Positions 36,601 to 51,998 are shown, counted from the first letter of the stretch. The stretch is DNA of 64,000 bases from Lycocorax pyrrhopterus obiensis (GCA_014706295.1 JACSVZ010000006.1:24362629-24426628), one strand, 5' to 3'. The notes: generated by a model not told the origin, from the letters alone. A program made the numbers and translations.

Positions 36601-39600
36601 TGGGGTGGAAAACCACGCAGTGCTGGTCAAATCCCAGGAATAAATCATAAAAAGTTGACTGTCAGAGCTGCAGCCTTCAACCCAAAACAGAAGAGAACAA
36701 TCCCTCCCTCCCAAATATGAATACTGAATACTGAAAAAGAAGCAAGGCAAAAGAAAGAAGAAAAGCACCACATTTCCCCTTGATTCAGTCAACCAAAATA
36801 CACTTAATGGGCTTCATGGGTCTGTTTCAGTTTGCTGACGTAGGCAATAGGATGAGGCTCTGCAGCCAGAGGAGGAGCGGAGACGCAGCCAGAGCCTCCT
36901 TGGGACGTGGGGCTGACTCTGGGGCACCTCCCAGCACTCCTGCCAGCCCTTCCAGTCTGGGCCTGGCAGGTGATAGGGATGCTTGTGGCCTGGCAGGTGG
37001 CTCTCCCAGCAAGGCAGCTGCAGGAAGGGCGTTCTCACAACCAGCCAAGAATAAGGATGTCATTTTAGAGCGCAGCATACAGGACTTTATTCAACACAGT
37101 TTTTATATGCTTAATGAAGCAACTTAGGTAGCTGAAGGGCTTGCAATTTAGGTGGCAAATTATTTTGGTTTTATTTTTAAAGTGAAATCTGCTTGCACCA
37201 GGCTGTTTTTAGAAGCTGCTAACTCAATTTGGCCTTTTAAAATCTTCGAAACACAAGACAAAATTTAACAAAGAGATGGGGTGAAATGACTGATCCTACA
37301 AGATATGACCATCAAGAAAGATATGAGCTGAGCCTATCTGTCACTGCCCTAGTCAAGACAGAAGTGTGACGTTATTTAGGAATTTTTGGGAGGTTTGGTC
37401 TCTGCTTGGACTCTAGCAGCCAAGCCAAATTTCCAGGATTTTACTAACATTGGTAGTGCCTGCCTGAAATGATATTAGGACTTATCATGCTAGAGCTTCA
37501 TGGGTCACTGGCTTGCTCTATACTCTAATAGAATGCCAGAAGTATAATAGTGAAAATAGGGGGAAAAAAAAAGAAAAAAAGCCCAAATCCAGAAAACAGA
37601 ATGTAGCAAAATTATTATTAGGAAATATGAATATGTTTAAGAAGATTTTAATATCTGTTTTTACAATTGATCCATTTGGCAGTAGTGAGGTAATTACTGT
37701 GTGCAGATAGGCAATGATTTCAGAAGTCATTTAAGAAAAATTGTTTGATCTTGCACAGAAGCAGATGAGGAGTACTATAAAGTGTTCTCCGCAGAGGTTT
37801 GCTGTGGAGACACTAAGAAAAGCCTGGTAAATAATAATACCTTAAAATGCAATTAAAGTATCTTCTCTCCCTATTATATGACTGATTTCACCTTCATAAT
37901 TTTAATATTGAGCTTTATAAACAACAACAATCAACTACACGAGCTTTTAAAAACAGTGTTTCTCATTCAAAATTAATGTGATGTAATTAAGTTGATGACA
38001 CATCACCTGGAAGCTGGAAGGTTCTGGCTAGGAATAAATAATAGGCAAAGTCAGCACTGGTACTTTGCAGGAACATCACCCAACAAAAACCAGCCTAAAA
38101 GTGAGCTACTCGAAGACCTCCAATGTCCTCCAACTGCAGATGCAGGATGCTCACCAACAGTTTACATGATAGGTTTTTTCCTGTGTTCTTAATTATTTGT
38201 GTGTTTAATTTAAAGCAAATGACAAAAATCAAAGCAAATGAATCTGCTGGCATGTCAAACTGTTTAAAGATGTGGTTGCCCAGATGCAACATTTACAGAA
38301 AGGGGAGCAGAACAAATGTTTTTCCTGTCTGTGTCAGAACAATCCACTTCACCTCCACTATAGTCTCATCACATTCTGCAAGCTGTGTCAGTATTTCAGA
38401 GGAAGGAAAAAGACCACAGAAGTCAGTTAAGACCTCAGCATTTTATAGGAAAACTCATGTATCTCCCAAGCTTTCCAGGTTGGCAGTGTTTGCAGGATCA
38501 GTCCTGAAATCTGCCTCTGACTTATTTGGCACAAGGGAGAAAAATCCGCTTGTGTGATTGAAATGCCATTTAGCCACACAAAAGTAAGCCAATCACACAC
38601 ACTTGCATACCAATACTTAAGAAACTCTTACAAGATTTTTCTTGCAGGATGGGGAAATCTGTAATTCAAATAAAGGGAAGGTTAATTGTGCCCATTTGCA
38701 GAAGACCCTGTACAGCTGCCATCACCTCATACAAGAAGGGAACAGAGAGTAGCCTCTGCCTAAAGGAACACAAAGATGAACATTTTTATTAACAATCCAA
38801 GCACTAGAGATGGAACAAACAAGGAGAAATAAACCCAGGTCAAAGTCTTCCTGATGTCTGTGAACTGGGGCCTCCTCAGTGCCCCCACCCAGAACTATCA
38901 CTGTAGTTCCTGTGGTAGATTAAGATCTGAAATATCTCTATATCTCAGAAGGGTTTTTTCAGACCACTTTTTTTTTTGGAAGCTGGCGAATTAATTAACA
39001 AAATCAACATATGAGCTGTGAGATATTTACTCATTGACTCCTACCAAATGTGGCTTTCCTGCAAACTTGAGAGGATGGCTCTGTTGTCTCTCTTTCCTCT
39101 GCACCTGAGACAGCTAAATGCACCATGAAGACCTTACTGAGTTCCTGCTCCAAGCCTCATCCTGGTCAACACAGAGATTCCTTTTGACCTTCCTGGAAGC
39201 TGGATTAGGCCTTTAAAAGTCATACATTTTAAAACATTCCATGAAGGTTATGTTTGCTTTAAAACCACGGTGAAGTAAATGCAAAACTGTATTAATATTT
39301 AACATTGGCTTATAAAAACTAGGAACTTGTAGTCAGGACAGCTGGTAAAAGTTTAATTCACATCATAGTTTCAAAATGAAAATGCAGAGAAGAGAATATC
39401 ACATTTTCACTTTCAGAATCTGCTTGTTTTTCTTTTATATCCAGTTTTGTTATTTCTATAGCCATATCTGTTAAATAGCCATGAAAAATATTTTTCATTT
39501 ACTCAATTTTTTTATTTGTTTTTCCGATTCATTGGTGCTGGTTATACATACAGAAATCAAAACAGGAAAAAAGGGTCAGAGGGGAAAAAAAAAAGAGCAA

Positions 39601-40394
39601 ATATATCAGTTAAAAGAAAAAAACCCACAAATATTGTGCTTATGGACTGTATTTAGGAGTTGGCCAGAAGTCTAATGTCTTGATAGATGGTTCTGGGTGC
39701 ACAGTTTTATTGCTGGTACACAGCACACTTTGTTCCTTTTGTTTGACTAAACTTGCCAACTTTGGAAATTAGTGACATGGGCATTCAAAATGTTGGACAA
39801 GTGGTCAGACTCAGATATACATATTCATACCCCAGTGGTAAACTATGTCAGGAAGTTTCGGATGCAAGAAAAATGAATTCTTTCGTCCAGCACAGCTTTA
39901 ATATAAGTTTCGTAAGCACTTTCACCGTTCAAGCAAGAGTGCCTCTTAGATAGCACACAGGGGAGACATCATTTAAAGAATGTTTCTTTGCTTGAACCAG
40001 AAGTCCAAATCTGCTCAGTTCATTTAAAACGTTTTTTTCCTCTAGAATAAATGAATAAGCAGTTCCTTTTGTGGTTTTTGCTTGGTGACTTGCTATTATT
40101 CTTCCAGCAGAAAAAGGATTGGATTCTTATACGAACAGATGTGTTCCTCCTCCCTAGCCCCACACTCATTCTCTCCCTTTGGAAAACAGAGGTGACGGGC
40201 CTGGTGTTTGACTAAAAGAGGCTGTAAATCTTCTGGGGATATGCTGCTATGTCTTTGCACATAAAAGTTATTGAGGAAGGGAAACAGGTTAAAAAGCAAA
40301 AAGTCCTTGTAATAAATCATATGCTGTACTTGGTTTTTTAACCCTTAGAAGCACAGGGCTGCTTTAATAAATTGCCAGTATAGAGACCTTTTGC
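33691..40394. other. Intergenic DNA upstream of SHISA3
   Basis: No exon supported. The frames at 33847-34170, 36780-37127 and 38123-38557 (107-144 codons) lack motifs. The AT-rich stretch 35190-35420 (including TTAATTATG and ATTCATTAATGTGAC words) is a possible conserved non-coding element close to the SHISA3 promoter. Several A- or T-runs of 8-12 bases occur (for example near 35130 and 37560). Confidence 0.4.
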
Positions 40395-42047
<1,653 letters not shown>

Positions 42048-42499
42048 AACCAATCTACGTTCCATTCCTCATTGTGGGATCAATATTTATTGCCTTCATT
42101 ATCGTGGGCTCGCTGGTAGCAGTTTATTGTTGCACATGTTTAAGACCTAAACAACCATCGCAGCCAATACGATTTTCTCTGCGGAGCTATCAGACCGAGA
42201 CTCTTCCCATGATCTTGGCCTCCACAAGCTTCAGGACGCCATCCAGGCAGTCCAGTACCGCGACAAGTTCCAGTTCGACCGGCAGCTCGGTGCGCAGGTT
42301 CTCCTTCCCCCGGGCAGAGCCAGGGTGCCTTGTGGCGTCCTCACCTCCACCGTACACCTCTGGCTGCTTCCAGACAGCCCATACAGTCCACCTGACCCAG
42401 CCTTCGGGATTTCTGGTGTCACCGCAGTACTTTGGGTATCCTCTCCAGCCAGAGCCTGCCCTGGCTGGGAAGAGCTGCTCTGATTTTAGTCAGAGCTGA
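42048..42499 (+). CDS. SHISA3: SHISA3 exon 2 (transmembrane segment and cytoplasmic tail)
   Basis: Codes for residues 99-248 and the TGA stop. Right after the Shisa domain comes the transmembrane segment (about 102-126, PFLIVGSIFIAFIIVGSLVA), then a juxtamembrane CCTCLRPK cluster typical of the family, and a conserved tail with RFSLRSYQTETLPMIL, a serine/threonine-rich stretch (about 164-179), RRFSF, a PPPY motif (198-201) of the kind bound by WW domains, and a C-terminus ending KSCSDFSQS. The family motifs identify SHISA3 rather than SHISA2. At 248 residues the product is about ten longer than the mammalian protein as I recall it, the difference lying partly near GCFQTAHT (204-211). The open frame is intact, so the gene looks functional. 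It converges with ATP8A1 downstream. Confidence 0.97.
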
Positions 42500-43435
42500 A
42501 GGAAGTTGTGAAGAAGTAATGCAGCCTTTGCAAGCACAGGGACTGCTGCTATTGGGTGTCACACTGATGTGCTCTGTGGCTGTGGGAAGCAGGACTGTTC
42601 CTGTGGGTGAGTTGCCCTTGAAAAGTGTGGGGTCTCACTTGAGATTGCATTTCCCAACTTGGATCACACTTACAAAGGAATTGTAAAACACTCCAAACAG
42701 TTGCTCTAAAACCGGACTGCTCTGGCTAATTTGTGCAGTATGTGTTCAGAGACAAATAAAAGAACCATATTGGGGCAAAGGTACTCAGTATTATAAATGA
42801 TGTTTTACCTTAATGCACTTAACTTAGTTAACAAACAGTGGCTGCATTCCACTGATAATAATCAGACTAGTTCTATAAAGCAGCAATAAGCCTGAGAAGT
42901 AAGAGAGGAGTAATACTTACTAAAGAGGATCCTTGAAAACATCTGACTGCTTACCACTTCCATGAGCAATGAAAATAAGAGGAAGAATTTTATTAGATAT
43001 CAAAATGCAGAGGTTTTCTAAAAATGCACACAATCTACCTGAACTTACACTGCATATTTGTATTAGTAAGCTTTAACTATGGTATATAAAACTAGTACTA
43101 ATTAGGTTAGTTGAAGATCAGACAGTTGCAGGTAGCTGAATTATCTATGAAGAAAGCAGAATGTATTCAGCAACATCACCAGTAACTTCTGCACATAAAA
43201 TTCTAAAAATAGCGTTCTACTAAAGCATTCTTCAGAAGGAAGTATTTATTGTCAGCTTTTTGCTCAGCAAGTGTAAGTTGGACAAACTGATCATGAAGTT
43301 CTGTTTGTAAAATTAGCCATGTATAAAATGTAAAGACAAGTTTGTAATTTAAAATGTATTTACACCATTGACATCACTAATTATTTAGTAGTAACATGCA
43401 AAAAAAATTACGAATAAACTGTGTGTTTGAAATGT
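42500..43435 (+). other. SHISA3: SHISA3 3' UTR (extent inferred)
   Basis: Non-coding sequence after the stop. Poly(A) signals AATAAA occur at 42755-42760 and 43413-43418. The second is followed at once by a GT-rich stretch (CTGTGTGTTTG), the usual downstream element, so cleavage near 43430 is the best guess, with the first as a possible proximal site. A further AATAAA at 43710-43715 could extend the transcript. Confidence 0.6.
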
Positions 43436-46400
43436 TGTGCCATCGGTATGACTCTGTACAGGTAGTGTTTGTTGAATTTGGTTGGTGTAACTATTTTGTA
43501 TTTTTTCCTGTTAAAATAGTTTATTCTGCTGTTTAAAATGATTTACAACTTTCACTGCACCTGTTGTGCAGATTTAATATAACATAAAATTCTGACTATA
43601 TAGCAAACTTATAGATTCATTTATGTCTTTTACATGCAGCTGCGGTGAAAAAGTGGTGAAAAACGACACTGATTAGTTGGGTATTTTAGATTAAACATCC
43701 TGCACTAGGAATAAATTCTGTTTGCCCTTCTACATTCCTTCACCTAAGTAAACCAACAAACCAAATGGAAGAAAAAAAAGCATCTAAACGAAATACATGC
43801 AGTAAGCAAATGGAAAATACACAAGAAAAAAAATGCAATCATTAAAGGGCTTCTCTGTATACTTATTTTTGTGAAAAAATGAAATAATTCTGTGGGCCAG
43901 AATCTACAGTATCAGAGGCTGAGCTTTCCTATTTTGTCAGCCTCAAACTCCCTGTGTGTAGGATCTGCTGAAGTACATTATAGCTGACCTATTTAACAAG
44001 TAGTTTTGAAAAGCTTCATTGGTTTAAGAGTTGAATAATTTTTTCATAGCAAATATCTAGTGATCAGTAGTTATGACAAAAATATTTGGAAATAACCCTT
44101 TTAATATGTTTTTTATTGCCCAATTAGCATTAAAATCCAACAGAAATTACTGCTGGAAATGCAGTTTCTAAGCAGAAAGACGAGTTCTATACAATGATGT
44201 TTTAAGTAACAGGCTCCAGCTTGAATGCGGTAATCGTTAATTACAACCCAAATCACGATACACAGCTGTGTATATGTTTTGCAAGATACTAAAAATTAGA
44301 TTTTGAATATTCAGGAAATTAATTGAAAGTTAAGTGTTCTGGCCTGTAATTTTATTTTAGAAACAATCTTCAAAGAAGGGGACAGGAAAATTTTTGCTTG
44401 CCTTTGATGAGGTTTCATAGGACTCTTCACTGCATATTTTGAATGGCTACGAAATATGGGACTGTTCGTCCAGTAACTTCTTGGAAAGATGATTGAATAT
44501 TGCAAGAGGTATCAGCTGTCTTGTTCAGAAGTGTACAGTGGGATGTACTGATCACTCCTGTATACAGCAGAAACAGCAAACCAATTAAACTGTATTTTTT
44601 TTACAAATTATAATAAGCCTCCAATTAGAAGAAATCTTTATCTAGCAAACCAAGGCAACGCAGGCTCATTCTGGAAGCAGAAACTTGATCAATTTTAATG
44701 AAGAAGGGGCCATTTATGTACCTTTAAAGAGCAGTTAGTAATCAGAGCCACTGACACAGGTGGTGAGAGGCTGAAATTCAGTGTTTTCCTTAAATAAAGG
44801 CTGTACACAGCAAAGTTGTGAGTTTGGCCCAGTCACTGCCCGTTACCATTTGGTGCTGTACAGGCCATGCTGCTGCACTGTGGTGGTCCAGAGGGCTCTG
44901 CAGCCAGTTACTAATGTTTTAACATGCCAACAGATTTTTGCTACACTTGCATACAGCCTTAGATTTTAATGACTATTCAGCCTAAGGAGAGCTGTGAAGT
45001 TTTGCCATGTAGCATGAAACTCAGCCTAGAAGGGAAGACCTCTCTGAGCCACTTCCTTTCTTCCGCTGATGCTGCATAATGGGTTTGTCCTCATAGAATA
45101 GCTGAAGAACTTGACACACAGGAATAATTTCATTGAATCAGACTCACATAAGTCTGTAAGTTTATAGAGTGCTAAGTACTTCACAGATCAGTAGCCAGAC
45201 TCCAACAAATCCTGCAGATGTGGTTCTTAGGGTGGGAAAGATCAGGTATGGTCAAAATAGCTGCACTGGGTTACCTGTAAAACAGTTGAGGTGGGGATTA
45301 TGCACCATCTGCAAATAGATAGACAAAGAAGACTCTGTAAATTAAAAAAAACCCTATTATTGTTCATGTAGTTACAGTAGCAGTGACCTATATAGCTGAA
45401 GGGAGAGGAAAGGAGGTGGCCAGAATACAACCCATGGATGGAAATGCTTTTGCCTGTGCCAGTAGTTTCTGACCCAGATGGATTTGATGTGCAAGTGAGA
45501 ATGCTGGATTTCCTTCCTAATGGAAAGAGCCTTTTGGCACTAGATACTCCTGTGATTTATAGGAATAGGAAATTTTCCTAAAACTTGCAGACAGAACAGA
45601 AATGACATCGTGATAGCATTTTAATGACTAATGAAATGGTTTGAAGGGCTGGATGTGTGCTTGAACTGAAAGCAATTGCTTGCTATCAGAAGTAACATTT
45701 ACAGGCAGTACTTGCTTTACTGCCATGTTAACAAAGTAGATTTAACTATTTCTTTTGGAACTCTGAACTTAGTTCATACTCCTTTTACTAGCGCTACACC
45801 AATCTAAAATCAAAATGAAAGAATATTCATACTCATTAAATTGATTATTGTCATTCACACATGATGCAACAAATGCTTTGATTGCCATTAACTGGTAATG
45901 ACTTAGATCAAACCCAAGCCTTCTGTGGATAATGAGCAATAGTGACACGCCATTTGTTTCGTGTTTCTACAATTTGGGATTTCTTAAGTGTGTATCTCCA
46001 AAACGCATCAAGACTTTCCAGTGCTAGGAAAAACATTACAAGTACTTGCAAGAATGTCTGAAGGATTTTGTTTGAAACTAGGTAAGCAGTACAGTATGTG
46101 GCTATGTAAACTCATGGATTATTTGTAATACTAATCTCACTGGAATAAAAAAACACCAAAAGTGGCAATTTCAAAAGTATTTTGTCATTACTTCTCAGTT
46201 ACAGCATGACATAAGGACGTTAAGGAACATTAAAGAGATGGTTTTCAGTGCTGTTTTGCTGCCTATTGCAATGTGATGTCTGGACTTGAACTCCTCTGAA
46301 CAATGCGTCTACTTTTGAGGGAGCCACTGCTCCACAATATCACATAAAGTTTTTGACTCAGTTACACCGAGGCTGTAATTCCATGCTATCCTGTTTTCAT

Positions 46401-47084
46401 TAGCAAAGGCAGACAAGGAAATGCCTTTCTGTTCTTTTTATTCTTTCCATCTATGACTTGTGCAAATTCAGGGGGCTGTAGTGTAAATCATGGTAGTGAA
46501 ATGATTTTAGCTTAAAAATAATGTTTGGTATAAGAAAGGAGGGAAAGGATTTGAGAGGGAGCCTGGATCATTATAAACTGGATTATAAACGGAATAATTT
46601 CAATGGCCTCATGACTGCCAGTGTAATAGAGGTGGTAAAATATCATGAGGCGGAATATTCTTAAACCAGCTCTGCTACTACAGACTGGATCTTGTGAAAC
46701 TAGCACCATCTAAGACGCATCTATTATCGAACCTGCCTGGACAGAATACAAAATAAATTCATTGTCTAGTGTATATATAAAAATTAGTCACCTATCTACA
46801 ATCAAAACTCAGTTAAGGTTTGGATATATTGGCACCGTTAGAGGAGAGAAATACCAGCTACTATCAAAGCCAAAGGGTACAGTATTTACCACTGCTGTCT
46901 GAAAAGGGAGGTGACGTTTTCTACTTTTTCAGTTTACCATAAAAAACATAAGAACTCTATGGTATTTGTGAAGTACTATTTCTGGTATGTCTCATTTTAA
47001 AGAATTAAAACCCAAGAATGATGAGATATGTTTTCCTCTGAAAGTAATCCCTAGCATTTTCAACCAATCAAGTCAACAAAGCTT
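43436..47084. other. Intergenic DNA between the convergent SHISA3 and ATP8A1 genes
   Basis: About 3.6 kb of AT-rich sequence with no exon, RNA gene or known repeat recognised. The few frames of 60-65 codons have no motifs. The 45820-45990 stretch contains several ATTA/TGATTATTG words and may be conserved non-coding DNA, but this is not more than an impression. Confidence 0.45.
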
Positions 47085-50000
47085 CTTAATTTAATGGCAA
47101 AGTTTATTCATTTTTTAACAATTAAAAGACAAACATTTAAAATTTGCAGTTCAAAACATGCACATTCACCAAATGCCAAATGACATTTAACACTGCATAG
47201 AACTGAATGTGTTACTAAAAGAACTATTTAAAAAACACAGTGCATTTAACATCCAGTTAAAACTAAACCTGAGAAACTACCATAAACACCGAGTCAAAAA
47301 ATCTTCATTCATGCAGCTTCATAATTTCCACAACAGTTTCAGCAGTAATGGCTTAGTGGAGCTGTAAAACCTCATTTACCTTGAATGCAAATTCTGCTGT
47401 TTCAGACTGACCGCTTTCTGCAGCGGTTCATACATATCAAACACTGAAAATTGTAATGAAAAATTATGTTGAAGTAGAAAAACAATATTAACGCATTTAT
47501 GGCTTCTATGCTACATTAAAGAAACACCATAAAATATGATTAAAAAATAACCAAACTTGTTCTGGTCACAGCTTTGCAATTACAAATCACACTCTACATG
47601 GAAATACTTTTATTTCGGTATCAACCCTCAAAAGTGCCCAACTTCGCACATCATTGCTCAGATGAGTCGTCCTTATACTCACAAGCAGTCCAGTTGAAGC
47701 CTATATGAGTAGTGGTTTGCATAAGCAGGAACCAGGTTTGGAATGCTAAAATATTCCTTTGTTTAATAAAGATCCATTGGTTAACAGCGGGGAAACTGGG
47801 GGAGGGAGGGCAGAAGGGGGGAAGGAGAAACTCATTTGTTGAGTTCTGTTACCAGTGAAAACATCCAGTACCAAGGAAGCTGAACTGACAAACTCATTTG
47901 CTTACACAGCACTAGCTTCTCGATATATTATGAGCAGACTTTTAACGAAGGCATTAAAAAACAGAGATCAACAACCACCATGCATCGCCTCAGAACACAT
48001 AGAAATAGTGCCTCATGCAGACAGAATGATAAATTCATCAGAACTACAAGTGCTTTTACACAATACACCAAAAAAAAAAAAGGGAAAAAACTTTTCTCCT
48101 CAAATTTAACACATATTCCAAATTACTCATCATTCAAGATGGGTTCAAATGTCATGATATACGTCTTAAGACACTTAATGCTCATCTTTGTAACAAGGTG
48201 AATTTTATGGATGCATGTGGACATATAGGAATCTTCAGCTATCTCTTAGTGTTTCAAAATATTTTATTTATCATTTTATACAAATAGAATGATGACTAAG
48301 TATAAATCTGTTGAAACTGCTTTGCAAAAATATGTGTAAAATTAGGAAATGGCAAGAAAAAATTCCAGATACAAATTGTCAATAGGTTTGTTAAAATTTG
48401 TTTCCAGTTACTCTTTTGAATAATTTTTATATATATATATGTATGTATATATTTAAAAATAATCAAGAAAAAGTATTTATATAAGATACCCGATTTTTTA
48501 GTGGCACAGCTTCAACTTTTAGATGGAAATTTTTAATAATAACTTGCAGTGCACATGAAACAGATGGAAAAGTCCATGTGAACCCTGTATTTAATACATT
48601 TTTGAATTTTCAAACAGTAAGAACAGAGGCATTGTTATGAGCATTTCTGCCTAAACTGGTTTTTTTTTCCTTTAAACAAACATCAGCAGAATCCCCTTAT
48701 TTTAACAAAGATATGACATACTAACAGGATGGTAATATATTTTATTACTCTGTACTTAACATGAAAATAAAGTGCATATTGCATACTTGGCCTGATTTAA
48801 AAATGGGCACACATAGATAAGATAATCTTATGTTTTAAAATGGAATTGTATGAGCAATCAAAATCCGCTGTTTTTGCCATATTTGTCTTTTCTGCTATTT
48901 TTAAGAAGTGGTATCTTTCTATCACTTATTATCAGAAAAAGTACAGAGACAGGAGAAAAATTAATCAAAAGTAATAAAAAAATGCACTTTGCAAAATACT
49001 ACTTCAAATTCTGAAAAGATGTAAGGATGAAATGCTGTGATAAGATTATCTTACAAACCTTTAAATTAGTCTAAATTTAGGATCTTATAGCTGTTTCAGT
49101 CACTTTCTTCCTTTTTAAGGTAGTTAAATCTGGGATATACTGTGTGTTGTTTTTTTCAAACTGTATTACAATGGTGAGACAGAATTTTATTTCATAGGAA
49201 GAATGAGAGATCATGTAAATATCTCACTGTATATATTTTACAATGTATTCTAATCCTTATCTGCAAAATTAGCAAGGAAACCATTTAGAACAGAAAAAAA
49301 ATTGCCCATAAAGAGAGTACGTATAGATTAATTTTATACGAGTTAAGTACACTGAAAGATTATAAAGGAGCAACAGTGTCATGGTTAATTTCAGAAATGT
49401 TTCAAAGTTAGTCATTCTCCCTTGGATGACAGAAAATAGGGATCCCCATTTTAGGAAAGCGGCATGCCCTCAAATTTTTTCTTGCCTTAGGTCAAGTGAT
49501 TTGGCCCTCCCATATTGATCCATCTATTTATCTATGCCTGAAATGGCTTTTCTGAGGGCAGTCCTTGTCTGCATGCCTGACTGGCAGTACTGTTTCTAGT
49601 GGGATACGTTCCCTTTGTCCTTGTGCCTTCTGTTTAAAGATCACTCCGGGCAAGTGAGAGGAAGACACTGCGTAATGTGCATATGAAATGCAGACTGCCT
49701 TCCCACTGGTACACCTTCCTAAGTATGTACTTTCATATAGTGCCTTTTGTTGGGCTTTCTCTGTGTATTTTTAAGTTTCTCTCAGAGCATAAGAAACTTG
49801 GATAGTGAGATTAATTGTACGTTAAGCGTTCAGCTAGATGGAAGGCAAGGAGGTAAAGCCACCTTCAGTAAGTATATGAGAAATGAAGGAGGGCAGAGAA
49901 AAGATGGGACTGGATGACTTGTTATGATTTGAGAGCAGAGAGGAAATACTCAATTTAACAGATCACTGGGGATATTGTTGTTCTGCTTTTCCATCTAGTT

Positions 50001-51473
50001 GATCTCCATTGAAAGAAAAAAAGAGATCAATCCTATGTAATGCACAAAAATTTAATTAACAATAAAACCAACTGCTACTATAGAAAATTGTATTTTATAT
50101 GTAATTATGGTGGCTTTTAAACGCAGAGTTAAACATGGAATAATAAGTTGCAAGAATTAACTAAATTTTGAAGTTCAAGTAGCTTTTCTTAGTTTGAAAT
50201 CTGATGGTTGTTGGATGGCAAGTTGAGAAATACGAAGTATAACTACCTAAAGAATGTATCACAATGTGCTCATTTAATACCTCCCTCTTTTTTTTTTTTT
50301 CCGTCATACCAGGCGTGTATCTTTTTCTGCAGTCACTTCCTCTCCATTTTAATTAAAGGTGAGAGTATATTAAGTATTCTGCATGACCAGTAAGTTGTAA
50401 AGAGACTGCTGCAATGTATTTCATACCTTTATAGGAAGTGACTTCAGTGCAAATAAACCAGTACATACCACAGACTAGCAAAGGGCATGCTTTGCTCTGT
50501 ATTTCAATGTATGCATTTCAAATAATCTTAGTATAAAAATGTTGAAAATTCAATTAATTTTAAAAAATAAGTTAAAACAAACTTTCTTTTGAACCTACAG
50601 TATAAGCAGATACAACTAAGCATCACAAAAATAATTAAGTTTGCTAAAGGGAAGTAAGGCAGAGCAATTCTTAAAAATTGAATAAAGTATTATGTGTACT
50701 CCATTATACAAGTTGGCAGCCATATTCAACATATGCAATACTAAATGAAAATAAGGGGAAAGCTTGTATAAGGCCAAAGGTGCAAAGACTTGCAGTTTTG
50801 AAAGCAAATGCCAAAAAGGCCACTCAAATTAGACTCACTGTACTTTCTCCTCAAGTGTGGAGACTCAAGCATGCAGTTCTGAGATCAGGACTGGAGATAG
50901 TTTCCTTTCAAACTGTTTCTAACAGAAAACATTTATGGAACTTCTTTGGCAAATGTTTTTAGGTTAGTTTGACACAAACATCTATAAGCATCTTGACTCT
51001 TTCTTAAAGAAGGTGAATTAACACCATTAAGATACTGTTTTTTTCAGCACTTGTTGAAATCAAAGGCTTGTTATCAACTGTATTTAAACACATTAACACT
51101 TAAAAACCTTCACAGATGCTAGTTGATCTGTCAATGTAAAGTATGTTTAGCAATCTGACCACTGCCCTTCTAGTACATGACCAGTATTGATTCAATTTCA
51201 TTGTAAAATAAGCAAGCTGGCAAGATACAAGGTAAATTCCAATCTGTTTACAAAGGCTAAGCAAATACTTGTTAAAAATTTAGAGATGGTGTGTTACAGT
51301 ATAGTTGCACAGTGCTTATGTCTACTGAATACACTAATCCAAACTTTATGGAACAAGACCATCATAGATCTTTCAATGTCTGATAACTGGACCATGGTCA
51401 CAGCTCCCAGCAAAGATCTAGTAGCCTGTCTCACAAAAGTAACAACTAAGGCCTAAACTCGAGCTGTGTTCCT
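47085..51473 (-). other. ATP8A1: ATP8A1 3' UTR (extent inferred)
   Basis: AT-rich sequence following the stop codon on the minus strand, with no coding potential. Several minus-strand AATAAA signals occur (TTTATT on +, for example 48263-48268 and 47103-47108). The last of these is followed on the minus strand by a T/G-rich stretch and is taken as the distal poly(A) site, giving a 3' UTR of about 4.4 kb. An upstream signal may be used instead. An (AT)n microsatellite lies at 48428-48452. Confidence 0.5.
48428..48452. repeat. (AT)n / ATGT microsatellite
   Basis: Alternating TA dinucleotides interrupted by GTATGT, within the inferred ATP8A1 3' UTR. Likely length-variable. Confidence 0.8.
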
Positions 51474-51571
51474 TCACCATTCCTCAGGCCTTTGCTTTGT
51501 GGTATCGTAAGCTCTTATGACTTCAGACTGGGAAACGATTCCATTTTCATCTTGAGAGAAGGCATAGCCAT
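51474..51571 (-). CDS. ATP8A1: ATP8A1 last coding exon (C-terminal regulatory tail)
   Basis: On the minus strand the exon follows an acceptor (ATATCTGCAG; AG is CT at plus 51572-51573) and reads [20 protein letters not shown], then [11 protein letters not shown] and a TGA stop at 51476-51474. This is the conserved C-terminus of ATP8A1. The (G/A)YAFSQ motif is known in P4-ATPases as the part of the tail that folds back on the nucleotide-binding domain and inhibits the enzyme. The exon's first two bases (AT) complete a histidine codon begun by C in the previous exon. The exon is 98 bp, too short to stand out as an ORF. The penultimate residue pattern PEEW differs slightly from mammalian PDEW. 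Confidence 0.97.
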
Positions 51572-51906
51572 CTGCAGATATAAAGCAAAAGAGAAACAAA
51601 AATTAAGTTTTGATCAATTTTATTTTTTTTAAGCTTTAATAGAAACAACGAAGGTAAATAAAGGGGGAAAAAACCTCTTTTCAACAGTTACTAAAATCCT
51701 GTGCCATTTCTTACAGAATTTTGCAGTTACAAAATAGCAGAAAGAACTCCGCACAGTATCTCAGGTATGAAGGGAAACTTAACCACAGGCAAAGAACATG
51801 GTCTAATGGGTTTAGGATACTGCATCTTTACTATAAATAAATGCAGCAAAAGGCAGAATTTTACTATGTTATTAATGGACATTAATTTTTGTCAGTGAAC
51901 ACTTAC
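51572..51906 (-). other. ATP8A1: ATP8A1 last intron
   Basis: A 335-bp intron with donor GTAAGT (plus ACTTAC at 51901-51906) and acceptor CTGCAG. The open frame at 51701-51898 on the plus strand lies inside this intron on the opposite strand and is not a gene. Confidence 0.93.
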
Positions 51907-51998
51907 GAAGCAAGTTTTGCTGCAAAGAGTCAGAGCGATACAAGTTCACATGGTTCTTCTTAAAAACATTCTTCAGTAGTTGGGCTCTTTCAGTTAAG
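51907..51998 (-). CDS. ATP8A1: ATP8A1 penultimate coding exon (cytosolic tail)
   Basis: Minus-strand translation gives LTERAQLLKNVFKKNHVNLY followed by RSDSLQQNLL, matching the cytosolic tail of ATP8A1 just before the GYAFSQ motif. It is bounded by the acceptor TCTCTAG (CT at plus 51999-52000) and donor C|GTAAGT. The first base completes a serine codon started in the exon at 58670-58762. The last base begins the histidine codon completed in the final exon. The phase fit at both ends confirms the assignment. The exon is 92 bp. Confidence 0.97.

Noticed and set aside
1..40390. Possible BEND4 exons, expected to the left by synteny
   Set aside because: No BEND4 peptide was recognised on either strand; the gene is probably beyond the left edge.
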